A DNA stretch of 15,428 nt from Bacteroidota bacterium (lineage in GTDB: Bacteria > Bacteroidota > Bacteroidia > Chitinophagales > Chitinophagaceae): positions 1 to 15,428 of the forward strand of contig CANFLP010000041.1 of assembly GCA_947447835.1 (NCBI GenBank), in the 5' to 3' direction. Position numbers and translations under genes: made by a program. Below are positions 1 to 7,816 of this stretch, in pieces. The notes under the pieces are model-generated. The model saw nothing but the letters and a program-made list of their open reading frames with translations. It ran no database searches and was not told the DNA's origin. Within the stretch, counting starts at the first letter, position 1, and the number at the start of each line of letters is the position of its first letter.

Positions 1-87
1 ATTGGTAAGAACCGGTGTTTTATGAATGTAGGGGGCTATTTTTTCAGCAGCTATTTGAATCGCTTCCTTAGTAATATGCATGATCAT
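1..87 (-). CDS. PLP-dependent threonine/serine dehydratase, N-terminal fragment
   Basis: This is the 5' end of a minus-strand gene that leaves the window at base 1; 27-29 residues are visible. Read from the ATG at 81, the peptide runs MHITKEAIQIAAEKIAPYIH and then KTPVLTN. An I-x-x-A-x-x-x-I-x-P-hydrophobic-H-(K/R)-TP-V-L pattern is typical of the first helix of fold-type II PLP enzymes: threonine ammonia-lyase (IlvA/TdcB type), serine dehydratase and serine racemase. These deaminate threonine or serine, or racemise serine, in the cytoplasm. The PLP lysine and the glycine loop lie outside the window, so the subtype cannot be decided. Two in-frame ATGs (87 and 81) are possible starts; the outer one is given here. 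The gene is divergent from the SusC operon. No Shine-Dalgarno sequence is visible. The family call rests on one short motif. Confidence 0.6.
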   Translation of the reverse strand, partial: MIMHITKEAIQIAAEKIAPYIHKTPVLTN

Positions 88-234
88 ATATAATTAGAGT
101 ATGAATGTAATAAATTATGCAAAGTGGTTTCAAACAAATACATAATCAAGGAAAATGAATTTTTTTATCTAATTGACCAAAAAAGTAACTTTTAGTCAGG
201 CAATCTTCAATAAATGGCCCCTTTTTGAAATAAA

Positions 235-256
235 TATAAATATGTAAATATTTATA
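235..256. repeat. Inverted repeat TATAAATAT / ATATTTATA
   Basis: Two perfect 9-base arms (235-243 and 248-256) flank the 4-base spacer GTAA. The repeat lies about 130 bases upstream of the proposed susC -7 element. It could be an operator for a dimeric regulator, but the sequence is wholly A/T in the arms, and in such AT-rich DNA a palindrome of this size can occur by chance. There is no T-tract supporting a terminator. Confidence 0.3.
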
Positions 257-362
257 ATGTGTTATTATAAAATTCTTTTATTGACAATCAATGAGTTATG
301 TAAAATTATTTAAATAGTCTATAAATATAATAGGTTATTAAGCACCTTTTAAGCCCAAAAGC

Positions 363-392
363 TTTGCTATTTGTTAATAATTTCATAATTTG
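363..392 (+). promoter_or_regulatory. Candidate Bacteroidota-type promoter of the susC-susD operon
   Basis: TTTG at 363-366 is followed after 19 bases by TAATTTG at 386-392. This resembles the Bacteroidota promoter pattern of a -33 TTG/TTTG and a -7 TAnnTTTG about 19 bases apart, with the -7 element one base short of the consensus. Transcription would begin roughly at 398-400, leaving about 45 bases of leader before the ATG at 444. This placement also argues against using the in-frame TTG at 390 as the start codon. Confidence 0.45.
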
Positions 393-443
393 AGGCTTCG
401 TGTTATTCAAGACAAGTTCAGTTTAACAAAAATTAAAACAAGT

Positions 444-3400
444 ATGAGAAAAAAACTTTTATGGAGTCTACTTGCATCGTGCCTATTCTTTGGTACTGCA
501 TTAGCCCAAAATCCTACCGCTAGTGGTAGAGTAACTGATGAAAAAGGAGATCCAATTGCTGGAGCTTCTATTCAAGTTAAAGGTACAAGAACAGGTACAA
601 CAGCAAATTCTGATGGTACCTTTTCTGTTAAAGCTGCTAATGGTGCATCTTTAATTGTACAAGCACTTGGATATGAAACTAAAACAGTAGTTGCTGGTGC
701 GAACTTAACCGTGAAATTAGCTGCTGATGTGAAAGCATTAAGTGAGGTAGTTGTTACAGGTTCTGGTGTTGCTACAAGTAAAAGAAAATTAGGTATTGCA
801 GTTGAGTCTATCTCTGCAGATAAATTACCTGCTGCTCCATCTGCTTCTATCGATCAAGCTTTGATTGGTAAAATACCGGGTGCGCAAATTTCTTCTATCT
901 CTGGTAACCCTGGTGACCCAGTTAACATTGTATTAAGAGGTATTAACACTGTACAAGGTGGTACTAAACCTTTGATCATGTTAGATGGAGTTGAAATTCG
1001 TTCTACAGATTTAAACTCTTTGGACTTAAGTAACGTAGAAAGAGTAGAGGTTGTACAAGGTGCGGCTTCAGCTTCTTTATATGGTGCGCAAGGTGCGAAT
1101 GGTGTAATCCAAATCTTCTCTAAAAAAGGTAAGAAAGGTGCAACTCAAATTAACGTTTCTTCTGCTTACTCTGTAAATGAATTCATTAACAGCGGTAACA
1201 TGAACAAATCTAAATTACACCCTTACAAAGTAGACGCTACAGGTAATTTAATTACTGCAGGTGGATCTAAGTTGGCTTATGACGAGTTTGGTTATTTATA
1301 TCCATTCTCTTATGCATACGGCGGATCTGCTCGTTATGGCATTTTAAATGTTAATAATACGAACAGCACTCCTTATAACGGAGATATCAAATGGTATGAT
1401 CACTTTGCTCAGGTATTCCAACAAGGAAATACTTTGAACAATTCAATCAATATTTCTGGAGCATCTGATAAATCAGACTACTCTATTTCAATGGCTAATA
1501 ACCATACTGTTACTGCAATTATGCAAAACGGTTATTTAGACAGAACTAACTTGACTGCGAACATTGGTACTGAACTTTTCAAAAATTTCAAAATCCGTTC
1601 AATTACTCAATTAGTTTATTCTAAAAACACAATTCACCCAGGCTTAGGTGGTGCTGGTGGTGGTGGTTTTGGTAGAGGTGGTTCTTTAGGAAGCAATGGT
1701 CAAGTATATAGCTTCTTAAACACTTCTCCTTTCTTTGATTTAAAGCGTTTAAATCCTGATGGATATTTACCTGCTTATCAATATGCTGGTTTCTTGAGTG
1801 TGAATGGTTACAACCCTTTCTATCAAGAATATTATTCTCATAGCGTTGATAATAAAATTGACGTAATCCAAAACTTTGAAGCAACTTATAAAATTAATAA
1901 GTTCTTCGACTTGAGCGCTAAATATGGTATTAACTACCGTAATGAAAACTCTCGTTGGATATTTGACAACCAATCATTGAACACTAACTCAAACGACTAT
2001 GTTGGTTGGGCTGGTTGGTACAATGGTAATGATAACACTGGTGAGATTGATAACTGGCAGTATACAAATACTTTCAAAAACTTCTTAGCTAGTGCATTTA
2101 TCAGAACTGATTTCCAAAAAGATTTCGGTTGGAAATTGCCAATTTCTACTAATACTCAATTTGCATTTGATCACAGATCAAACAAATACAGTGAGTATGA
2201 TACTTATGGTTTAGGATTGCCTTTGAATCCTCCAATTAACATGACTTCTACAGGATCTCAAGCAGTTGCTTCAGATTATGTTGAGCCTTTTGTTACTTAT
2301 GGTTATTTAGTAAACCAAAAAATTGACTGGAGTAACTTTGCAGGTATTACTGCAGGTTTAAGATCTGACTATTCTTCTACGTTTGGTGCAGGTTCTAAGC
2401 CATTTACTTTCCCTCACTTTGATGGTTACTTATTACCGTCTTCTATGGATTTCTGGAAAGGTAAATTACAAGAAGTAGTTCCTTTCTTTAAGTTAAGAGC
2501 TGCTTATGGTGAAGCTGGTATTCAACCAGGTGCGTTTGATCGTTACCCTGTGTTGAGCCAACAAAACTTAGGTAGTAACTTAGTTTATTCATTCCAATCT
2601 CCTTCAAGAAATCCAAACTTACAAGTAGAGGTTTCTAAGGAATTTGAAACAGGTACTGATTTCACATTAAGTACTGGTTCAAACTCAAATTGGTTTAAAT
2701 CAATCAACGGATCATTCACCTACTGGAAGCGTTCTTCTGCAAATGTAATCTTTAGCGTATCTGTACCTTTGTCTACAGGTGCTAGCGGAAGATTGGATAA
2801 TGCAATTGATATGAGTTCTCATGGTACTCAATTCTCAGTAAACTTACCAGTTTATGCATCTAAGAATTTCACATGGGATTTCACTACTAACTTCGGTCAA
2901 CAAATTTCTATGATTGACAGAATTTCTGGTGGTGCTGATATTCCATTGACTTCAGGTGCAGGTTCAACTGTTGAAGTATTAGTAGCTGGAAAACCAATTG
3001 GTCAAATCTATGCTTACAAAACTTTAAGAAGTGTGAATGATACTCGTTCAAACGGAACAAGATATGTAACTCCAGGTACTGAAGGTAAATATGCAATTGT
3101 AAATGATCCTTATGCTGGTAAAGTATTAATTGATACTGCTACTAAAGGAATTATGTTTGGTGACGAGGCTTTACCAGTTGGTGATCCAAATCCTAAATTC
3201 AATGCTTCTTTCATTAACTCATTTGGTTACAAAGACTTCTTAACTTTCTCTTTCCAATTTGATTGGGTTTACGGAAGTCACTTGTACAACCAAACAAAAG
3301 AGTGGATGTATCGTGATGGCATCAGCAACGACTTTGATACTAAAATTAATATCAATGGTGTAAATGCTGCTTGGACTGCTTACCACGCTAGTGCTTATTA

Positions 3401-3710
3401 TGGCTTGTGGGGTAGCAAATCAGGTGCTGGTAACAACGCAACAAAAGATTACTTCTATGAGGATGCATCTTTCGTAAGATTAAGAAACGTTTCTCTTGGA
3501 TTAGATTTAGCGAAATTGCATAAGTTCCAATATTTCAAGAAATTACAATTAGTAGTTACTGGAAGAAACTTATTGACATTTACTAAGTATACTGGTATGG
3601 ATCCTGAAATTAGCTCTGGTGGTGTTAACTCTTCATTTGATAGAGGTATCGACCATAGCACTATGCCAAATACTAAATCAATTCAAGTTGGTTTAAACAT
3701 TGGTTTCTAA
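444..3710 (+). CDS. SusC/RagA-family TonB-linked outer-membrane receptor
   Basis: This is an outer-membrane importer of 1088 residues that, with the SusD-type lipoprotein next to it, would take up a glycan, peptide or other oligomer using TonB/ExbBD energy. The signal peptide covers about residues 1-21, with likely cleavage at ALA|Q. Residues 26-95 form the carboxypeptidase-regulatory-like beta-sandwich (GRVTDEKGDPIAGASI at its start). A TonB-box-like SEVVVTG lies at 100-106. The plug, about 115-232, ends in the SusC signature LYGAQGANGVIQIFSKKG. The rest is a beta-barrel ending in a terminal Phe (GLNIGF). The ATG at 444 was chosen over the upstream TTG at 390 because it starts directly at the signal peptide and the TTG overlaps the candidate promoter. 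A glycine-rich stretch, encoded at 1641-1700, is probably an extracellular loop. Abundant AAC and TTC codons hint at high expression. The substrate cannot be read from the sequence. Confidence 0.95.
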   Translation: MRKKLLWSLLASCLFFGTALAQNPTASGRVTDEKGDPIAGASIQVKGTRTGTTANSDGTFSVKAANGASLIVQALGYETKTVVAGANLTVKLAADVKALSEVVVTGSGVATSKRKLGIAVESISADKLPAAPSASIDQALIGKIPGAQISSISGNPGDPVNIVLRGINTVQGGTKPLIMLDGVEIRSTDLNSLDLSNVERVEVVQGAASASLYGAQGANGVIQIFSKKGKKGATQINVSSAYSVNEFINSGNMNKSKLHPYKVDATGNLITAGGSKLAYDEFGYLYPFSYAYGGSARYGILNVNNTNSTPYNGDIKWYDHFAQVFQQGNTLNNSINISGASDKSDYSISMANNHTVTAIMQNGYLDRTNLTANIGTELFKNFKIRSITQLVYSKNTIHPGLGGAGGGGFGRGGSLGSNGQVYSFLNTSPFFDLKRLNPDGYLPAYQYAGFLSVNGYNPFYQEYYSHSVDNKIDVIQNFEATYKINKFFDLSAKYGINYRNENSRWIFDNQSLNTNSNDYVGWAGWYNGNDNTGEIDNWQYTNTFKNFLASAFIRTDFQKDFGWKLPISTNTQFAFDHRSNKYSEYDTYGLGLPLNPPINMTSTGSQAVASDYVEPFVTYGYLVNQKIDWSNFAGITAGLRSDYSSTFGAGSKPFTFPHFDGYLLPSSMDFWKGKLQEVVPFFKLRAAYGEAGIQPGAFDRYPVLSQQNLGSNLVYSFQSPSRNPNLQVEVSKEFETGTDFTLSTGSNSNWFKSINGSFTYWKRSSANVIFSVSVPLSTGASGRLDNAIDMSSHGTQFSVNLPVYASKNFTWDFTTNFGQQISMIDRISGGADIPLTSGAGSTVEVLVAGKPIGQIYAYKTLRSVNDTRSNGTRYVTPGTEGKYAIVNDPYAGKVLIDTATKGIMFGDEALPVGDPNPKFNASFINSFGYKDFLTFSFQFDWVYGSHLYNQTKEWMYRDGISNDFDTKININGVNAAWTAYHASAYYGLWGSKSGAGNNATKDYFYEDASFVRLRNVSLGLDLAKLHKFQYFKKLQLVVTGRNLLTFTKYTGMDPEISSGGVNSSFDRGIDHSTMPNTKSIQVGLNIGF

Positions 3711-3735
3711 TCTATTAAATTTAAAATTGAAAGTC

Positions 3736-5409
3736 ATGAATAAAATAAAAATACTTTACTTAGGCGTTTTTGCAGCTTTAGTCTTGTTGTCGACTAGTTG
3801 TAAAAAACAACTGGAGGTTGGTAACCCCAACGCTCCAACCGTTCAGGGTAACGTAACTTCTGAAGCAGGTATATATAGTCTTGCTCAGGGTGGTGTTTAC
3901 TTAAATGGTTTACGTGATGGTGATGGTTGGTTGGGAAATAGCTATTTCTCTTTACCAAGAGGTTACCATGAATTAATGGGTGATATCGTAGCTGGTGGTG
4001 AAGGTTCTAACAACCAAACTACAACTATGCCAGTACCTGATTATATCCAACTAGACGGAGCAACTAGATTAACTAATACGTCTCCTCAAATTGGCATCAT
4101 CAGACAATACAATACAAGAAATGCTACAGCAAATGCTAACAACGCGTTATACTACGAGTGGTTAAACATGTATGCTTTAAACAGTGCTTGTAATAATATT
4201 TTAGATATCGTAGGATCTATCCCTTTTACTGGAGACAAAACTTCAAAGGCTAATACCGTGAAGGCTTGGGCTTACTGGTGGAAAGGATGGGCTTATGCTC
4301 AAATTGGTACTTTGTATTATTCTGGTATCATTGCCGATAAAACTGGCCAAACTACAAACTGGTATTCTCCACATGATTCAATTGTTTTACGTTCTAACTA
4401 TTACTATAATTTAGCAATCACTACATTAGGAAGCGTTTCTTCAACTGCTGACTATAATGAAGTGTTAGGAAGATTAATTCCTGATTATTGCCAAGTTGGT
4501 TTAGGTCAAGTTCCAACAAAAGATATGTGGGTAAGAAACATCAATACAATGTTGGCTCGTAATATCGTGTTGAATAAATTGTCAACTTTTGTTAATGGTG
4601 TTCCTGGTGCTACTATTTCAAAATCATCTTTAACTGGTTCTATGAGTGCTGCTGATTGGACTGCTGTTCAAACTTTAGCAAGCAATGGTATCAAACAAGG
4701 TGACTATGTATTTACTGGTCGTACCGAAACTTCAAACAACTTCTTTACTGCTACTGGCGGTACAGTTGCTGCATTAGCTACTGGTAAAGCAAACACTACA
4801 ACTTACAAAGTGAGTGAGCGTCTTATCCAAGAGTTTAAAGCTGGTGACAAGCGTTTATCAAGCAACTTTACAAAGGCTAATCCATTTAACAATAACATGA
4901 GCTTCTCTACAAGATATAGCATGAATGATGGTAGTTCTGATCCTACTGTAATTTCTTATGGTGGAAGACAAGTAGGTGAATATGAATTAATCATTGCAGG
5001 TAGCTACGAAGAAAATGCAATGATGTTAGCTGAAGCTGCTATCAACTTAGGTAATATCTCTACAGGTTTAGGATATATTGACGCTGTAAGAACATACCAA
5101 GGTGCTGGTTTAGCTGCTTCTTCTGCTGCAACTAAAGCTGCTGCATTAGACTTGTTAACTCGTGAAAGAAGAGTTGCTCTTGCTTTCCGTGGTTTAGCTT
5201 TCTATGACGCAAGACGTTGGGGTTGGACTTACAGCATCGCTAATGGCGGTGGTCGTTACGGAAATACAGTAGTGGACGTTAATGGTGTGCCTTTTACAAA
5301 TGCAACTATCAACTACAACTTTATGGATTTCTGGGATGTACCAGCTGACGAGACTGACTTGAATCCTCCTGCTGCTGGAAGTGCTGCAATCAAGAATCCT
5401 AATTACTAG
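3736..5409 (+). CDS. SusD/RagB-family surface lipoprotein
   Basis: This 557-residue lipoprotein is the substrate-binding lid that sits on the SusC barrel at the cell surface. The lipoprotein signal peptide ends in LLSTSC, with the lipidated Cys at residue 22. Charged residues (CKKQ) follow the Cys. The body is rich in helices with aromatic residues, for example AWAYWWKGWAYAQ near residues 177-189, as in the TPR-like scaffold of SusD. The C-terminal part has the family hallmark around residues 477-497, ERRVALAFRGLAFYDARRWG, matching the usual ERR-x-E-L-x-F-E-G-x-R-x-x-D-L-x-R-W pattern. The gene begins 25 bases after the susC stop, so the two are co-transcribed; an in-frame start at 3700 would overlap susC and add residues before the signal peptide, and is rejected. 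A strong terminator follows. The ligand is unknown. Confidence 0.93.
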   Translation: MNKIKILYLGVFAALVLLSTSCKKQLEVGNPNAPTVQGNVTSEAGIYSLAQGGVYLNGLRDGDGWLGNSYFSLPRGYHELMGDIVAGGEGSNNQTTTMPVPDYIQLDGATRLTNTSPQIGIIRQYNTRNATANANNALYYEWLNMYALNSACNNILDIVGSIPFTGDKTSKANTVKAWAYWWKGWAYAQIGTLYYSGIIADKTGQTTNWYSPHDSIVLRSNYYYNLAITTLGSVSSTADYNEVLGRLIPDYCQVGLGQVPTKDMWVRNINTMLARNIVLNKLSTFVNGVPGATISKSSLTGSMSAADWTAVQTLASNGIKQGDYVFTGRTETSNNFFTATGGTVAALATGKANTTTYKVSERLIQEFKAGDKRLSSNFTKANPFNNNMSFSTRYSMNDGSSDPTVISYGGRQVGEYELIIAGSYEENAMMLAEAAINLGNISTGLGYIDAVRTYQGAGLAASSAATKAAALDLLTRERRVALAFRGLAFYDARRWGWTYSIANGGGRYGNTVVDVNGVPFTNATINYNFMDFWDVPADETDLNPPAAGSAAIKNPNY

Positions 5410-5428
5410 TAAGTAACTTAGTATATAC

Positions 5429-5458
5429 AAAGGCCCGCGATTATCGCGGGCCTTTTTT
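5429..5458 (+). terminator. Strong intrinsic terminator after the susC-susD operon
   Basis: A 12-bp perfect stem (5429-5440 with 5444-5455) closes a 3-base loop TTA. The core is GGCCCGCGA paired with TCGCGGGCC, in contrast with the surrounding AT-rich DNA. A run of six T at 5453-5458 forms the end. On the opposite strand the A-run preceding the stem could make it partly bidirectional. It lies 20 bases beyond the susD stop and separates the operon from the transporter gene. Confidence 0.95.
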
Positions 5459-5493
5459 ATGCCCTATGGTAACCATAATTCCACTTCTTTTCT

Positions 5494-5500
5494 TATCTTG
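5494..5500 (+). promoter_or_regulatory. Possible -7 element for the APC transporter gene
   Basis: TATCTTG at 5494-5500 resembles the Bacteroidota -7 element TAnnTTTG with one T missing. It ends 5 bases before the ATG at 5506. If it is functional, transcription would start at or beside the start codon, giving a leaderless or nearly leaderless mRNA. No TTG is present at the expected -33 distance, so support is weak. Confidence 0.25.
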
Positions 5501-5505
5501 AATAT

Positions 5506-6831
5506 ATGCAAGAAAGTAAAAAACAGTTAGGCTTATGGACTAGTACTTCACTAGTGGTGGGCAATATGATTGGCGCTGGTGTTTTTATGATGCCTGCTAC
5601 TTTATCAAGTTTTGGAGGGATTAGTTTAATTGGTTGGGTTTGTTCTGCAATAGGTGCATTTTTAATAGCAAAAGTATTTGCACATTTAAGTAAAATGTTG
5701 CCTGCTGCCGACGGAGGTCCTTATGCTTATTCTCAAAAAGGCTTAGGCGATTTTGCAGGCTTCTTAGTGGCTTGGGGTTATTTAGTTTCTGTATGGTGCA
5801 CGAATGCAGCCATCACAGTTTCTTTTATTAGTGCCTTAAGTACATTCGTACCTGCATTGGCCACGAATCCTTATTTAGCAATTGGAACTGGGTTGGCTAC
5901 TATTTGGTTTTTATCCTGGATCAATTCCTTGGGTGTATTAACGTCTGGTATCTTACAATTAGTAACCACTATATTAAAAATTGTTCCTATTGTTTTAATA
6001 GGGGTTGTTGGCTTATTTTATATTCATTGGAGTAATTTTTTACCTTTTAATTCAAGTGGAACTTCTAGTATCGCTGCTATTACCGCAACAACAACTTTGA
6101 CCTTTTTTGCTTTTTTAGGAATTGAATGTGCAACAATTCCTTCGGGTAGTGTGGCTAATTCTGCATCAACAGTTGCAAAAGCAACAACCCTTGGAACCCT
6201 TATTGCTACTGTTGTTTATATATTAAGTACAGTGAGTATTATGGGCATGATTCCTGCAGCAGAACTAAAACACAGCGTAACACCTTTTGCAGATGCTGCA
6301 GTGCTAATATGGGGACAGGGTGCAAAGTATTGGGTGAGTGCAGGTGTTGCGATTTCTGCATTTGGTGCATTAAATGGGTACATATTAATTCAAGGGCAGT
6401 TGCCATATGCTGTTGCAAAGGATCAGTTATTTCCGCAAATATTTATACGAAAAAATAGTAAGGGAGTGCCCGTGTTTGGTATTGTTATCTCGAGCATTTT
6501 TGTTTCTGTGTTCATGGCGATGAATTATACCAAGGGTTTAGTTGAACAATTTCAGTTTTTAATCTTGCTTACTACTTCAACCATTATTATTCCTTATATC
6601 TTTTGTACAGCTTCATATTTATTAATAAGACTTCGTATGCCAGAAGCAACTAAAAATATTTTTACTGGCGCTATTTTATTAGCGGCTTTGACTTTTATAT
6701 TTTGTATTTGGATCATGCTTGGATTGGGGCAAGAAACAGTATTCTGGGGCTTTGTATTAACAATGTCATCAGTTCCAATTTATGTATTTGCTATTTGGAA
6801 ACGAGATCAAAAAATGGCAAATAAAATTTAA
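5506..6831 (+). CDS. APC-superfamily amino-acid transporter, AdiC/PotE-like
   Basis: This 441-residue inner-membrane protein has about twelve hydrophobic segments, the size of AdiC-type amino-acid/polyamine antiporters. The broken first helix carries GAGVF (residues 23-27), followed by PATL...GG and, near 67-75, AADGGPYAY, typical of the family. From remembered AdiC sequence I align: Tyr92 with AdiC Tyr93, Trp97 with Trp98, Asn100 with Asn101, and Glu207 in FLGIEC with Glu208. STVSIMGMIP (241-250) and GQLPYAVAKDQLFP also match. The aromatic gates differ: Phe201 replaces Trp202 and Tyr292 replaces Trp293. The substrate is therefore probably an amino acid or derivative, but not necessarily arginine/agmatine. 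The gene is isolated from susD by the terminator and lies 115 bases before a guanidino-hydrolase gene, which suggests linked function. Uptake versus exchange cannot be told. Confidence 0.88.
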   Translation: MQESKKQLGLWTSTSLVVGNMIGAGVFMMPATLSSFGGISLIGWVCSAIGAFLIAKVFAHLSKMLPAADGGPYAYSQKGLGDFAGFLVAWGYLVSVWCTNAAITVSFISALSTFVPALATNPYLAIGTGLATIWFLSWINSLGVLTSGILQLVTTILKIVPIVLIGVVGLFYIHWSNFLPFNSSGTSSIAAITATTTLTFFAFLGIECATIPSGSVANSASTVAKATTLGTLIATVVYILSTVSIMGMIPAAELKHSVTPFADAAVLIWGQGAKYWVSAGVAISAFGALNGYILIQGQLPYAVAKDQLFPQIFIRKNSKGVPVFGIVISSIFVSVFMAMNYTKGLVEQFQFLILLTTSTIIIPYIFCTASYLLIRLRMPEATKNIFTGAILLAALTFIFCIWIMLGLGQETVFWGFVLTMSSVPIYVFAIWKRDQKMANKI

Positions 6832-6946
6832 TCTAAAATTATACAGGCAATCTATGTATTCAAAACATTCCAAACAATAATTTATTTCAAACTGTAAATT
6901 CAGTATTTTTAATCATACTATTTTTTCAACTAATAATTAAGTGAAC

Positions 6947-7816
6947 ATGAGTGCGCATTCAGAATCAGGAAAATTAAAATCATTATTTATAAAAAAAGCG
7001 GCATCTGCATTTATTGACGATGCGCATATTTCACAACATTGGGAAGCACTTAATTATTTAGGTAAGCCAGATATTACAAAAGCATTAGCAGAGTATGACG
7101 CCTTTGAACAAATTTTAAAAGACAATGGCGCCGAAGTATTGTATTTGCCACAGGATGATACAGTAAATATGGATTCTATTTATTGTAGAGATGCTGCTAT
7201 TGCAACAAGCAAGGGTATGATTATTTGCAATATGGGTAAGGAAGGTCGTATAAAAGAGCCAGCCGCAGAACAACGCGCATTTGAAGCGAATGGCATTCCG
7301 GTATTAGGAGTCATTACTGCACCAGGAACGCTTGAAGGAGGCGATGTTGCTTGGTTAGATGATAAAACATTAGCTGTTGGACATACCTACAGAACAAATG
7401 AAGAAGGCATCCGCCAGTTAAGTGCATTGCTTGCACCATTGGGCGTTTCGGTTATGTCGGTGCCAATGCCACATTATAAAGGTCCGTCAGATGTATTTCA
7501 TTTAATGTCGGTATTGAGCCCGGTAGACAACAATTTAGCGGTTGTTTATTCTCCATTAATCCCTATCGTATTTAGAAACGAGTTAATTGCACGTGGTTAT
7601 GAATTGGTCGAAGTGCCAGACGAAGAATTTGACAGCATGGGTTGTAATGTATTGGCATTAGCACCACGTGTTTGTTTAATGGTTAAAGGAAATCCAATTA
7701 CAAAATCAAGATTAGAAGCAGCAGGATGTAAAGTAATTGAATACCAAGGAGCAGAAATTAGTGTCAAAGGGGGAGGTGGTCCAACTTGTTTGACACGTCC
7801 TATTAATCGATATTAG
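6947..7816 (+). CDS. Dimethylargininase/amidinotransferase-superfamily hydrolase
   Basis: This cytoplasmic enzyme of 289 residues belongs to the guanidino-group-modifying superfamily: dimethylargininase (DDAH), arginine deiminase, amidinotransferases. DDAH hydrolyses N-methylated arginine to citrulline plus a methylamine. Numbered from the ATG at 6947, visible motifs are CRD at 80-82, EGGD at 130-133, a GHTYRTNEEG segment at 145-154, the probable catalytic His185 in DVFHLMS, and the probable nucleophile Cys281 in GGGGPTCLTRP near the C-terminus. These are the expected Asp/Glu-His-Cys arrangement, so the enzyme looks active. Length fits single-domain DDAH (about 250-300) and is too short for arginine deiminase (about 400). 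A GTG at 6941 would add two residues and cannot be excluded. The gene lies downstream of the AdiC-like transporter, and its stop codon touches the stop of the convergent CLC gene. The exact substrate is an inference. Confidence 0.85.
   Translation: MSAHSESGKLKSLFIKKAASAFIDDAHISQHWEALNYLGKPDITKALAEYDAFEQILKDNGAEVLYLPQDDTVNMDSIYCRDAAIATSKGMIICNMGKEGRIKEPAAEQRAFEANGIPVLGVITAPGTLEGGDVAWLDDKTLAVGHTYRTNEEGIRQLSALLAPLGVSVMSVPMPHYKGPSDVFHLMSVLSPVDNNLAVVYSPLIPIVFRNELIARGYELVEVPDEEFDSMGCNVLALAPRVCLMVKGNPITKSRLEAAGCKVIEYQGAEISVKGGGGPTCLTRPINRY

Larger units (their letters stand above)
88..443. other. AT-rich divergent intergenic region
   Basis: This spacer of about 355 bases separates the minus-strand dehydratase from the SusC gene. 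It is very AT-rich and contains no convincing coding frame; the longest short frame, from the ATG at 103, stops after about 14 codons. It holds a candidate promoter for susC near its right end, a 9-bp inverted repeat at 235-256, and a smaller palindrome at 181-193 (AAAAGT-A-ACTTTT). No riboswitch or RNA fold could be recognised by eye. Its length, larger than any other spacer here, suggests that regulators of the SusC/SusD operon bind in it. Confidence 0.6.

Noticed and set aside
390..443. Upstream TTG start extending the SusC receptor by 18 residues
   Set aside because: The extension is not signal-peptide-like, overlaps the candidate -7 element, and the ATG at 444 begins a standard signal peptide.
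88..443. Riboswitch or small RNA in the long upstream spacer
   Set aside because: No GC-bearing paired elements or known conserved motif could be seen; only A/T palindromes are present.
471..482. LASC lipobox-like sequence (Cys13) in the SusC signal peptide
   Set aside because: The Cys is too early, inside the hydrophobic core, and an ALA|Q signal peptidase I site follows; SusC receptors are not lipoproteins.
1621..1973. Two minus-strand frames inside the SusC gene
   Set aside because: His/Gln-rich and low-complexity translations arise from the antisense of Gly/Asn codons; no independent support.
6890..6909. ACTG...CAGT hairpin followed by TTTTT between transporter and hydrolase
   Set aside because: A 4-bp stem with a 6-base loop is too weak to call a terminator.
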